A stretch of DNA of 7,054 bases from Nitrososphaera sp. (lineage in GTDB: Archaea > Thermoproteota > Nitrososphaeria > Nitrososphaerales > Nitrososphaeraceae), in the NCBI GenBank assembly GCA_025935445.1, contig JAICVG010000049.1, positions 1 to 7,054 of the forward strand, written 5' to 3'. Below are positions 1-5,291 of this stretch, in pieces. Positions within the stretch are counted from its first letter, which is position 1; every line of letters begins with the position of its first letter. The translations under genes were made by a program, and so were the position numbers. The notes below the pieces were generated by a model. It was given only the letters and a program-made list of their open reading frames with translations. It was not told where the DNA came from and did no database searches.

Positions 1-53
1 GCTTTGCCGCATCTGCTGCGGCAGTTGTAGTGGCATTGAAAAAGAAAATTTAG
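1..53 (+). CDS. C-terminal end of an unrecognised gene, cut by the left edge
   Basis: Two reading frames are open from the left edge. One ends with TAG at 51-53 and reads FAASAAAVVVALKKKI, an Ala/Val-rich helix with a basic tail. The other ends with TAG at 101-103. Its last part (ENLDHMYAGKVAAELGYHI) looks like ordinary protein, but its first part has an implausible cysteine cluster. Reading the first frame up to the A-rich stretch at about 43-51 and then the second frame gives the most protein-like tail, so a frameshift or a missing base there is possible. The piece is too short to assign to a family. No function is proposed. Confidence 0.35.
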   Translation, partial: FAASAAAVVVALKKKI

Positions 54-110
54 ACCATATGTATGCTGGGAAAGTAGCTGCTGAATTAGGATATCACATT
101 TAGAATATAA

Positions 111-127
111 TGGAATGATATCTTCCA
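111..127. repeat. Short inverted repeat TGGAA/TTCCA
   Basis: TGGAA (111-115) and TTCCA (123-127) face each other across a 7-base centre containing GATATC. It lies just after the second possible stop of the left-edge gene (101-103). It could be a weak 3' hairpin or an operator half-site pair. Five base pairs is close to what chance gives in AT-rich DNA. Confidence 0.2.
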
Positions 128-198
128 ATGCCCATGGTATAATAACTTCATCAAGATGATATAAATCCCTTTATTTTCAGCCTTGAAATTTAACAAAG

Positions 199-206
199 TA
201 AAAATA
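199..206 (+). promoter_or_regulatory. TATA-like box for the zinc-ribbon gene
   Basis: TAAAAATA is centred about 31 bases before the ATG at 234. With archaeal spacing of roughly 26 bases from TATA centre to transcript start, the RNA would begin near 229, giving a leaderless or nearly leaderless mRNA. Other AT-rich candidates lie at 136-143 and 159-166, so the choice is not secure. Confidence 0.35.
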
Positions 207-233
207 CTCCGACGAGGATATGCACCCAAGTGA

Positions 234-416
234 ATGTATGCCGGTTCTTACGAGATGCCAAACTGCAACGCCTGTGGTAGACAAGTGAGGCCGGGGGAGC
301 TGTCAGAGAGTTTCAGCTGTCCAAAATGCAGAAACGCAACAATATGGCGTTGCGAGAGCTGTAAGGGCAAGCAGAAAAAGTACCAATGTACTGCCTGCGG
401 GTACAAAGGCAACTAA
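234..416 (+). CDS. Small archaeal zinc-ribbon protein (HVO_2753-like, four CxxC knuckles)
   Basis: This 60-residue protein has four cysteine pairs: C11/C14, C29/C32, C40/C43 and C52/C55. They occur as CNACG, CPKC, CESC and CTACG, the arrangement of two zinc-binding ribbons. The order and spacing match the small archaeal zinc-ribbon family often annotated as RNA-binding or involved in translation and exemplified by haloarchaeal HVO_2753. A role in RNA or ribosome binding comes from that family and is not shown here. The ATG at 234 fits the TATA-like box at 199-206. Family members usually begin close to the first knuckle, so the in-frame ATG at 255 (Met8) is a real alternative giving 53 residues. 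The stop overlaps the convergent neighbour's end by 4 bases. Confidence 0.85.
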   Translation: MYAGSYEMPNCNACGRQVRPGELSESFSCPKCRNATIWRCESCKGKQKKYQCTACGYKGN

Positions 417-1090
417 GTGAGCACTTTGAAAAAGTTTGTAACAAGCTCTCTTTGGTCCTGCTGCATCGTGATAACAGCTTCTATCAGCTCTTTTTCGACT
501 ATTATCTGCTTAGATATGACTGACCTCAGCTTCTTGATGTCAAGCGGCGCAATGCTATCAATTGTGCCAGTGCTGTAGGCGTAAATGTATTCGTTGATGA
601 TCTTTGAAACAAATGACGGCGCCACCAATATCAGAAATAGCATACTCTCCTTCATTATCTTGGAATCAGAGTCGCTTGCTGACAGTGATGATATGTATGA
701 CCGCAGCAGGTGCATACGGTTATCGCTCAGCTCCTCAATTGATGATGCTACCAAAATGCCAGTATCTGTCAGTTCGTAGAATGGCACTCCTTCTAGCTGG
801 AGTGCCTTTGGTCCCCTCCTCAAGGGCAGCCTGCCGCCTTCTCTTACGACACCTGCTGGAATGAGAACTTCGTCAAGGTCGCGGAATATGCCGGAGTAGA
901 TGTTTTGCCATAAGATACCATGCTGCTTGGCAATGGCGTGTGCTATCGATGTCCTGGTGCGAAGATCTGGACTCTGCTCTGTGGCCAAATGTGCAATAAT
1001 GCCGCGCTGCCTCTTTGCCTCGCCGGTGAACTTGTTCTTGCGGGTCTTAAAAGTATCAAATATGGCAATGGTTGACTTTTTCACTTCCAA
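413..1090 (-). CDS. Winged-helix-like protein of unknown function
   Basis: I do not recognise this 225-residue protein by name. The segment at about 60-117 has the feel of a winged helix: helices through WQNIYSGIFRDLDEVL, then a Gly/Arg-rich wing (REGGRLPLRRGPKALQ), then YELTDTGILVA. The last resembles the LTxxG turn that closes many archaeal wHTH domains. The rest is mainly helical, with a hydrophobic helix near 150-157 (MLFLILVA) and a charged C-terminus, and could serve for dimerisation. The N-terminus is very basic (TRKNKF, AKRQRG). A DNA-binding role is inference. The start is TTG at 1090. A GGTG at 1096-1099, five bases ahead, is a reasonable Shine-Dalgarno match and there is no upstream in-frame ATG. 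GTG at 1084 is an alternative. Confidence 0.75.
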   Translation of the reverse strand: MEVKKSTIAIFDTFKTRKNKFTGEAKRQRGIIAHLATEQSPDLRTRTSIAHAIAKQHGILWQNIYSGIFRDLDEVLIPAGVVREGGRLPLRRGPKALQLEGVPFYELTDTGILVASSIEELSDNRMHLLRSYISSLSASDSDSKIMKESMLFLILVAPSFVSKIINEYIYAYSTGTIDSIAPLDIKKLRSVISKQIIVEKELIEAVITMQQDQRELVTNFFKVLT

Positions 1091-1095
1091 GTAAG

Positions 1096-1099
1096 CACC
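1096..1099 (-). promoter_or_regulatory. Shine-Dalgarno GGTG supporting the TTG start at 1090
   Basis: Read on the minus strand, GGTG lies five bases before TTG and matches the core of the archaeal anti-SD complement (GGAGGTGA). It stands out because the other genes in this window show no clear ribosome binding site. Confidence 0.35.
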
Positions 1100-1129
1100 A
1101 TCCGCAAGGCTAATTTTTACAGTAGTCTG

Positions 1130-1140
1130 TTAATATTTTA
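1130..1140 (-). promoter_or_regulatory. TATA-like box for the winged-helix-like gene
   Basis: On the minus strand this reads TAAAATATTAA. The expected transcript start is near 1109, leaving a leader of roughly 18 bases that contains the GGTG ribosome site before the TTG at 1090. An in-frame TAA lies just downstream of the box, so the coding region cannot extend past it. Confidence 0.4.
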
Positions 1141-1311
1141 ATTTGTTGTTTTTCTAGATTAAATTTCAGCACGCATGCCATATAATATACACAAACTTAC
1201 GCCTCCTCCAAATAAACTCTACATATTTTCTTTAGATAATTATGCTAGCCTTTAAACTATTTCTGTACATTTAATTATAAATTTTATGTTGAAGCTAAAG
1301 ATCTTTGAATC

Positions 1312-1319
1312 TTTTTATT
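1312..1319 (+). promoter_or_regulatory. TATA-like box for the tmk-HD-pyrH cluster
   Basis: TTTTTATT is centred about 26 bases before the GTG at 1342, the spacing expected for a leaderless archaeal transcript that starts on the initiation codon. An ATG at 1320 is followed by a stop after five codons, so it is not the gene start. The wider 1141-1311 stretch is AT-rich, with further TATA-like words near 1270-1287, and shows no gene. Confidence 0.45.
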
Positions 1320-1341
1320 GATGCATACCCGTCCTTAGGCA

Positions 1342-1935
1342 GTGGCAACAAGGGGCAAGATAATCGTAATAGAAGGCACCGATAAGGCTGGCAAGGGTAG
1401 CCAGTCTCGCATGCTTGCAGAGACCCTAAAGGCTTCAGGCAAAGTTTGTGTCATTTTGGACTTCCCGGATTACACGACACCAATTGGGATGGAAATAAAA
1501 GCATTTCTTGAGGATAAGCGTGATTACCTCCCAGAGGTCAAGCACCTATTGTTCTCAGCAAACAGGTGGGAAAAAAAGAAAGAGATCGAGAGCATGCTCG
1601 AAAATGGTACAATTATAGTCATGAATCGTTACTGGCAGTCAAACCTTGTCTACGGCGTAGCAAACGGCATAGAGACCAATTGGCTTCTTCGACTTGACAA
1701 GGGTTTGCCAAAGGAAGATATTGTGCTTGTGATTCTGGTCAACCCAAGCATATCTGCCAAGCGCGCAGAGATTCAGGATATGTTTGAGTCCGATCCTCAG
1801 CTAGCGGCAAAAGCCTATAAGAACTATCTAAAGTTTGCAAAGCAGTACAGATGGAAGGTCCTCGATGGCTCAAAGAGCAAGGAGCAGGTTCACCAAGAAA
1901 TAACGAAGATAATAAGGAAAGAGCTTAAAGTTTAA
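1342..1935 (+). CDS. tmk: Thymidylate kinase (dTMP kinase)
   Basis: It phosphorylates dTMP to dTDP with ATP in the cytosol, the step before dTTP. The 197 residues are close to the usual 190-215. The P-loop GTDKAGKGSQ lies at 12-21, the FPDYTTPIG segment that holds the dTMP phosphate and base at 41-49, and NRYWQS, the counterpart of the family DRYxxS motif, at 95-100. The region near 140-150 (KRAEIQ) is the probable lid. Two details are off the classical pattern. The residue after the P-loop Lys is Gly (GKGSQ), as in adenylate kinases, where most thymidylate kinases have Ser/Thr. The D of DRY is Asn. The start is GTG at 1342, which suits the TATA box at 1312-1319. A 36-base gap separates it from the HD gene, suggesting co-transcription. 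Confidence 0.9.
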   Translation: MATRGKIIVIEGTDKAGKGSQSRMLAETLKASGKVCVILDFPDYTTPIGMEIKAFLEDKRDYLPEVKHLLFSANRWEKKKEIESMLENGTIIVMNRYWQSNLVYGVANGIETNWLLRLDKGLPKEDIVLVILVNPSISAKRAEIQDMFESDPQLAAKAYKNYLKFAKQYRWKVLDGSKSKEQVHQEITKIIRKELKV

Positions 1936-1971
1936 GTCCTGTTAGCTTGTGATACAAAACAAGCAATCAAT

Positions 1972-3237
1972 ATGGACTTCGCAGGCGAAATAACAGACCC
2001 TGTCCATAAGTACATCCGATTCTCGCAGGTTGAAAAACAACTGATCGACAGCCCTGCTTTTCAGCGCTTGCGGAGGATAAGACAGTTGGCTGGTGCACAT
2101 CTAGTGTATCCAAGCGCGCAGCATTCACGCTTTGAGCACTCACTTGGCGCCATGCATATCGCCGGCCTTGCAGGCGAAACGTTACTTGGTAAGGGATATA
2201 TCTATCACGCAGAAGTGGTAGAGGATCTCAGGCTTGCTGCGCTGTTACACGATATTGGGCATGGGCCTTTTTCGCATCTGTTCGAAGAGGTCCTTGAGTA
2301 TCATTGTAATACTAGCCATGAGAAGCTTGGAAGAAAGATCATTATGCAAAGCGAGATAGCTGACATTCTGGGAAGATATGGTTACAGTGCACATCAGATA
2401 TGTAGGATTTCATTTGGCCAGTCAAAGGTAAATTTCATGAATGAGATTATTTCTGGTGGACTGTCTGCAGACATCATGGACTATTTGCCACGCGACGGGC
2501 TTTTCACCGGAGCAGAGTATGCCAAGCTTGACTACCACAGGCTTGTGAGTTCGCTTGAAGTTTCAAAGAACCGGCTTGCGATAAACAGGTCTGCACTCAA
2601 CTCCCTTGAATCCATGCTGATCTCACGCTATGAAATGTTCAAGGCAGTCTATTTCCATAAGACAGTAAGATCTGCTGAAGTAATGCTCCTACGCTCAATG
2701 ATAGCGGCAGACGAAGAGCTTGGACTGACAAATACTTCGCTCCGCAACTATCTTACGCTAACCGATGAAGCCACCCTTGAGCGGCTCTGTGCGCTTTCCG
2801 GCAGATATGCATTTTCCGGCAAGATGGCGGGAGATTACCGCGACAGGAGGCTGCTTAAGAGTGTTTATGAAAAATTCTTGCACAAACGCGATAGGCAAAG
2901 GATGGACAGAAAAGCGCTGGAGGCGCTTGCATCTCATATTGCACATGTGGCAGATGTCGATAGCAACTATGTCTTTGTCGATGTCTCTCGTGCCCCCTCG
3001 ATGCCGCTGACTCCAAGTAAGGAAGAGATGTATTCCGTATTGGTTGTCGATAAGGATCGAGTGTATGAGATGCCGATGTCAGAGATTCCACTTGTAGAAT
3101 CGATCTCAGGATTCTTCGACATGTTACGTGTCTATACTACCGCAGAGAACCGTGAGAAGGTGGAGCGAGCTATTAAAAAGGTATTGGGCGATCAAGGTAT
3201 ACTGAATATGGGGGCAAGTAAGATCCACGCAGGCTAG
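1972..3237 (+). CDS. HD-domain phosphohydrolase, COG1078/SAMHD1-like
   Basis: This 421-residue protein shows the full metal-binding set of the SAMHD1/COG1078 branch of HD enzymes: H56 in RFEHSLG, H93-D94 in LLHDIGHGPFSH, and D167 in SADIMDYLPRD, which aligns with D311 of SAMHD1 (DVDKWDYFARD). H97 and H102 are additional conserved active-site histidines. Relatives cleave dNTPs to nucleoside plus triphosphate, and some are allosteric oligomers. The substrate of archaeal members is mostly untested. The N-terminal ITDPVHKYI and the AFQRLRRIRQL helix are typical of the family. The C-terminal half, about 200-421, is helical and lacks an identifiable extra domain. It lies 36 bases after tmk, and its end overlaps the probable start region of pyrH, so dNTP or nucleotide turnover is the natural reading. 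Confidence 0.87.
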   Translation: MDFAGEITDPVHKYIRFSQVEKQLIDSPAFQRLRRIRQLAGAHLVYPSAQHSRFEHSLGAMHIAGLAGETLLGKGYIYHAEVVEDLRLAALLHDIGHGPFSHLFEEVLEYHCNTSHEKLGRKIIMQSEIADILGRYGYSAHQICRISFGQSKVNFMNEIISGGLSADIMDYLPRDGLFTGAEYAKLDYHRLVSSLEVSKNRLAINRSALNSLESMLISRYEMFKAVYFHKTVRSAEVMLLRSMIAADEELGLTNTSLRNYLTLTDEATLERLCALSGRYAFSGKMAGDYRDRRLLKSVYEKFLHKRDRQRMDRKALEALASHIAHVADVDSNYVFVDVSRAPSMPLTPSKEEMYSVLVVDKDRVYEMPMSEIPLVESISGFFDMLRVYTTAENREKVERAIKKVLGDQGILNMGASKIHAG

Positions 3238-3268
3238 GCGTCGTGTTGTAATCAAATTATCTGGAAAA
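3206..3268 (+). other. In-frame N-terminal extension of pyrH lacking a standard start codon
   Basis: This stretch is open in the pyrH frame from just after TGA at 3203-3205. It encodes ...QARRRVVIKLSGK directly before the GTG at 3269. VVIKLSGK is the conserved first strand and phosphate-binding loop of the UMP kinase family (LKLSGE in bacterial PyrH), so it must belong to the protein. No ATG, GTG, TTG or CTG occurs in frame here. ACG at 3227-3229 would give a 7-residue lead-in of normal length; ATA at 3206 is another possibility. Confidence 0.7.
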
Positions 3269-3907
3269 GTGTTTGGCTATGAAACAGCATATGAGCTGAA
3301 GAGGTATGCTAGGATGCTGAGCAAAATAAACGAGAAAGTGCAGCCAGTAGTTGTTGCAGGTGGGGGCAAGGTTGCGCGCCACTATATCTCCACCGCAAGA
3401 AGCTTTGGTTCGGATGAAGCATCTCTGGACATCCTAGGCATCGAGGTTTCAAGGCTGAATGCAAGGCTCATGATTATTGCGCTTGGCGATCAGGCGTACC
3501 CTGCAGTCCCAGAAGACCTCGATCAGGTGAGCAAAGCTGTAACAGCCAACAGAATAGTTGTGACAGGCGGCTTACATCCGGGGCAGAGCACAAATGCAAC
3601 AGCTGCACTTATTGCTGAAAAGGTCAAAGCTTCCAAGTTCCTCAACGCAACAGATGTCAACGGCATTTATGATTCCGATCCCAACAAGAACAAGGACGCC
3701 AAGTTATTCAATGAAATCACTGTCAAGAAGTGCATAGATCTATTGGGGTCTGAAGATTCGGCGGCAGGCGGCTATGACCTGATGGACATTGTGGCGCTCA
3801 AGGTGATAGAGCGGAGTAAGATCCCTACGGTAGTGCTCAAGTCAGATCCCGCAATAATCAAGAACGCAATTTTGCGTAGCACTGTTGGGACACGCATTAT
3901 AGTATAG
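3269..3907 (+). CDS. pyrH: UMP kinase (uridylate kinase), archaeal type
   Basis: It converts UMP to UDP with ATP in pyrimidine synthesis and belongs to the amino acid kinase fold. Counting from the GTG at 3269 the product is 212 residues. GGGKVARHYI (31-40) is the Gly-rich UMP-binding loop, LGIEVSRLNARL (56-67) is a family helix, VTGGLHPGQSTNATAA (98-113) is the UMP/catalytic segment, and FLNATDVNGIYDSDPNKNKDA (124-144) is the ATP-side segment with the DGIY-like turn. LMDIVALKVIERSKI (171-185) is the C-terminal signature. This GTG lies inside the family domain. The first strand and KLSG loop are encoded just upstream at 3248-3268 without a standard start codon, so the true start is probably further left. 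The gene overlaps or abuts the HD gene and is the last of the cluster. Confidence 0.88.
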   Translation: MFGYETAYELKRYARMLSKINEKVQPVVVAGGGKVARHYISTARSFGSDEASLDILGIEVSRLNARLMIIALGDQAYPAVPEDLDQVSKAVTANRIVVTGGLHPGQSTNATAALIAEKVKASKFLNATDVNGIYDSDPNKNKDAKLFNEITVKKCIDLLGSEDSAAGGYDLMDIVALKVIERSKIPTVVLKSDPAIIKNAILRSTVGTRIIV

Positions 3908-3918
3908 GCATTGTCAAA

Positions 3919-3929
3919 TTCATATATAT
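3919..3929 (+). promoter_or_regulatory. TATA-like box in the gap after pyrH
   Basis: ATATATATT sits 12 bases after the pyrH stop. If functional on the + strand, transcription would begin near 3950, inside the first hairpin and ahead of the second. No coding region follows, so the product would be a non-coding RNA. Such runs are also frequent by chance in AT-rich gaps. Confidence 0.25.
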
Positions 3930-3932
3930 TCT

Positions 3933-3956
3933 GCTTTGTCAAGCGAGTGACAAGGC
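3933..3956 (+). repeat. Hairpin/operator-like inverted repeat after pyrH
   Basis: GCTTTGTCA (3933-3941) pairs with TGACAAGGC (3948-3956) across a 6-base loop. It is nine pairs with one U-G wobble (3935/3954). The wobble exists only in + strand RNA; on the minus strand it is an A-C mismatch. The perfect TTGTCA-N6-TGACAA core also has operator geometry. No T-run follows, so it is not a typical intrinsic terminator. Confidence 0.5.
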
Positions 3957-3984
3957 CCCAAATAATAATAGCTTCTATTTGCAT

Positions 3985-4010
3985 CATCTAATCTTGTTAT
4001 AGATTAGGTG
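3985..4010 (+). repeat. Second tandem hairpin after pyrH
   Basis: CATCTAATCT (3985-3994) pairs with AGATTAGGTG (4001-4010) around a 6-base TGTTAT loop. It is ten pairs with one U-G wobble (3987/4008), which again favours the + strand RNA. It begins 28 bases after the first hairpin ends. It may be a structured 3' UTR, an mRNA-end element or part of a small RNA. Confidence 0.5.
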
Positions 4011-4259
4011 TACTGAGCTACATCCCAAGTGTGTCTTATGACGATGATGACCTCTACCGCATTGCAATTACAATAAACTATCTTAACTCATCATAATCCT
4101 CCTAACAAATGCAGGTTGACCTCCCATTATGTGTATCTGTATCTTTCCACTAGCAATAATTTCTGGTCAACACTCCCATACGGCTAATTAATCATTGGCA
4201 CACATCACTACTACCTTCTGCCTTTTTTCTCGACAGTTCAAACAAGCATATATCGTATC

Positions 4260-4577
4260 TTATGATACCGTCTTAATATCGCCAGTGAACTCTTGTATAC
4301 CATCTGCAAGCATCCTTTTGAAAGCTTCTTCTCCCTGTTCCATTGGCATGGGCCTTGACTGAGCCTTGGCGTACCCATCATTATCGCAAATAAAAAGCAT
4401 TGATTCATTACCACTTGTCATCTTGCCAACCAGCTCTTCTTCACCCACAGGCTCAAACCCTGCCATGCCCTGCTTGATAGTATAGGTCAGCATGGCAAAG
4501 CCGGTGTACTCGAAGAGCCTCATTTGGGCTTTCTGAGCCCTCTCGCGTCCGATATTTGCAGCCTTGTGGTATTGCAA
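4260..4577 (-). CDS. Hypothetical 105-residue soluble protein
   Basis: I do not recognise this protein. It is soluble, with no signal peptide or membrane span. An N-terminal helix rich in Arg/Lys/Gln (RERAQKAQ) leads to a mixed region with MLTYTI and MLFICDNDGYA strands, then a Met/Glu-rich helix (EEAFKRMLADGIQEF) and a short tail. The start shown is TTG at 4577. It lies about 29 bases from the TATA-like element at 4602-4611, and an in-frame TAG closes the frame upstream at 4602-4604. Met19 (ATG, 4523-4521) is the other reasonable start and would give 87 residues. It is divergent from the LEA2-like gene with a 62-base gap, so the two may share control. Confidence 0.6.
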   Translation of the reverse strand: MQYHKAANIGRERAQKAQMRLFEYTGFAMLTYTIKQGMAGFEPVGEEELVGKMTSGNESMLFICDNDGYAKAQSRPMPMEQGEEAFKRMLADGIQEFTGDIKTVS

Positions 4578-4601
4578 CCGGCAGCAATTTTTTTGTAACG
4601 G

Positions 4602-4611
4602 CTAGTATAAG
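4602..4611. promoter_or_regulatory. Shared bidirectional TATA-like element
   Basis: CTAGTATAAG reads as TATAAG on + and as CTTATACTAG on -. It lies about 29 bases from the TTG at 4577 and about 32 bases from the GTG at 4640, close to archaeal spacing for both divergent genes. The palindrome CTTTAAAG (4631-4638) sits directly before the GTG and could be an operator or a second weak TATA. Confidence 0.35.
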
Positions 4612-4639
4612 CATTTGGATTAATCGACAGCTTTAAAGC

Positions 4640-5215
4640 GTGGGCGAACGCGAAAAAAAGGCAATTGTGAATACAAAGGCCATTTATGCGGTAGCTGGCG
4701 GCATTGCAGCAGCTGCTATAGCCATATTTTTCATTATGGGAATGGGAAATTTCAGGCCTCTTGGTAATAGCGAGACTCCAGGTACGTCCCAGACCCAGAT
4801 AGCCGATCTCCAACTAGGACTCAGGGATATCGTAGTTGAGAAAACAGACGAAGAGAACGCAAATGTACAAGTAGTCTTCGACGTCCACAACCCTAACAGA
4901 AGCACTGCTATTCTTGAAACGATCCACTATACACTGGATGTGGGTCAGTATCAGATGACGGCCGGGGACATTGGAGTAAGCCCTGAGGGTTTTGTATCTG
5001 GGCAAGAGGACATCTTTCCAATAGTTGGCAGCAGCACTGTCACTCTCAAAGATACACAGGTTGCAATGCGTAATAACCTTACTGCAAGCAGCTGGGACAG
5101 CATGGTAGATGGTACTGGCCAGTACAGTGTTGAGGGAAGCTATACCTATAGGTTGACTAGCTCAAACTTCCAAACAAGCTATTATGAGAAAGGGTTTGCA
5201 TTGACATTCCCTTGA
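4640..5215 (+). CDS. Membrane-anchored LEA2/WHy-like secreted protein
   Basis: The 191 residues begin with a basic stretch (GEREKK) and one hydrophobic span at about 14-35 (AIYAVAGGIAAAAIAIFFIM), which looks like an uncleaved signal anchor. A Ser/Thr/Gly-rich linker (42-53) follows. The outer domain, about 54-191, resembles the LEA type 2/WHy fold: paired beta strands with ANVQVVFDVHNPN at 74-86, the 'v.v.v.NPN' signature, and SYTYRLTSSNF near the end. Family members in archaea and plants are linked to desiccation stress or to binding at the cell surface. The exact role here is unknown. N146-L-T and N86-R-S are possible N-glycosylation sites. The start is GTG at 4640. An in-frame GTG at 4667 (residue 10, VNTKAIY) would give a shorter cytoplasmic tail. 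Confidence 0.75.
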   Translation: MGEREKKAIVNTKAIYAVAGGIAAAAIAIFFIMGMGNFRPLGNSETPGTSQTQIADLQLGLRDIVVEKTDEENANVQVVFDVHNPNRSTAILETIHYTLDVGQYQMTAGDIGVSPEGFVSGQEDIFPIVGSSTVTLKDTQVAMRNNLTASSWDSMVDGTGQYSVEGSYTYRLTSSNFQTSYYEKGFALTFP

Positions 5216-5220
5216 CATTT

Positions 5221-5247
5221 TATGATATTATCATAGCATGTTATGAT
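5221..5247. promoter_or_regulatory. Cluster of TATGAT/ATCATA half-sites, possible operator
   Basis: TATGATA-T-TATCATA (5221-5235) is a perfect 7-base inverted repeat. A third TATGAT copy at 5242-5247 forms a second inverted pair with ATCATA (5230-5235). The cluster begins 5 bases after the LEA2-like stop and ends 14 bases before the TATA-like box of the small membrane protein. That is a natural activator position for the downstream gene. Confidence 0.4.
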
Positions 5248-5261
5248 GCAATTCAAAAAGG

Positions 5262-5268
5262 TATTAAG
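5262..5268 (+). promoter_or_regulatory. TATA-like box for the small membrane protein
   Basis: TATTAAG is centred about 27 bases before the ATG at 5292, matching a leaderless transcript. It supports treating the 45-codon gene downstream as real and separately transcribed. Confidence 0.4.
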
Positions 5269-5291
5269 TTTCATGTAGGGCTCCCGGTAAT

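Larger units (their letters stand above)
3908..4259. other. 352-base non-coding gap between convergent genes
   Basis: No credible coding region exists on either strand. The first 100 bases hold a strong TATA-like run (ATATATATT) and two hairpins, annotated separately. The remainder is plain AT-rich sequence with a T-run (4223-4228) that could help end + strand transcripts. Convergent archaeal genes are usually much closer together than this, so the length itself is notable. Confidence 0.6.

Noticed and set aside
585..1094. Several + strand open frames opposite the winged-helix-like gene
   Set aside because: They are antisense shadows of a longer frame with coherent protein character, and their products show no recognisable features.
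2758..3091. Open frames on both strands inside the HD gene
   Set aside because: The HD gene is continuous and family-like across the whole span; these frames have His/Arg/Cys-rich, non-protein-like composition.
3772..3987. Minus strand 71-codon frame across the pyrH end
   Set aside because: Most of it is antisense to conserved pyrH sequence and it has no domain or promoter support.
4032..4046. GATGATGA resembling the C box of a C/D guide RNA
   Set aside because: No D box (CTGA) occurs at a suitable distance downstream and there is no terminal stem.
4223..4228. T6 tract as a pyrH terminator
   Set aside because: It lies more than 300 bases after the stop and is not preceded by a stem, so it is only a general T-rich site.
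4520..5005. Minus strand frames opposite the LEA2-like gene
   Set aside because: They are shadows; cysteine-rich, irregular products, one running across the divergent promoter.
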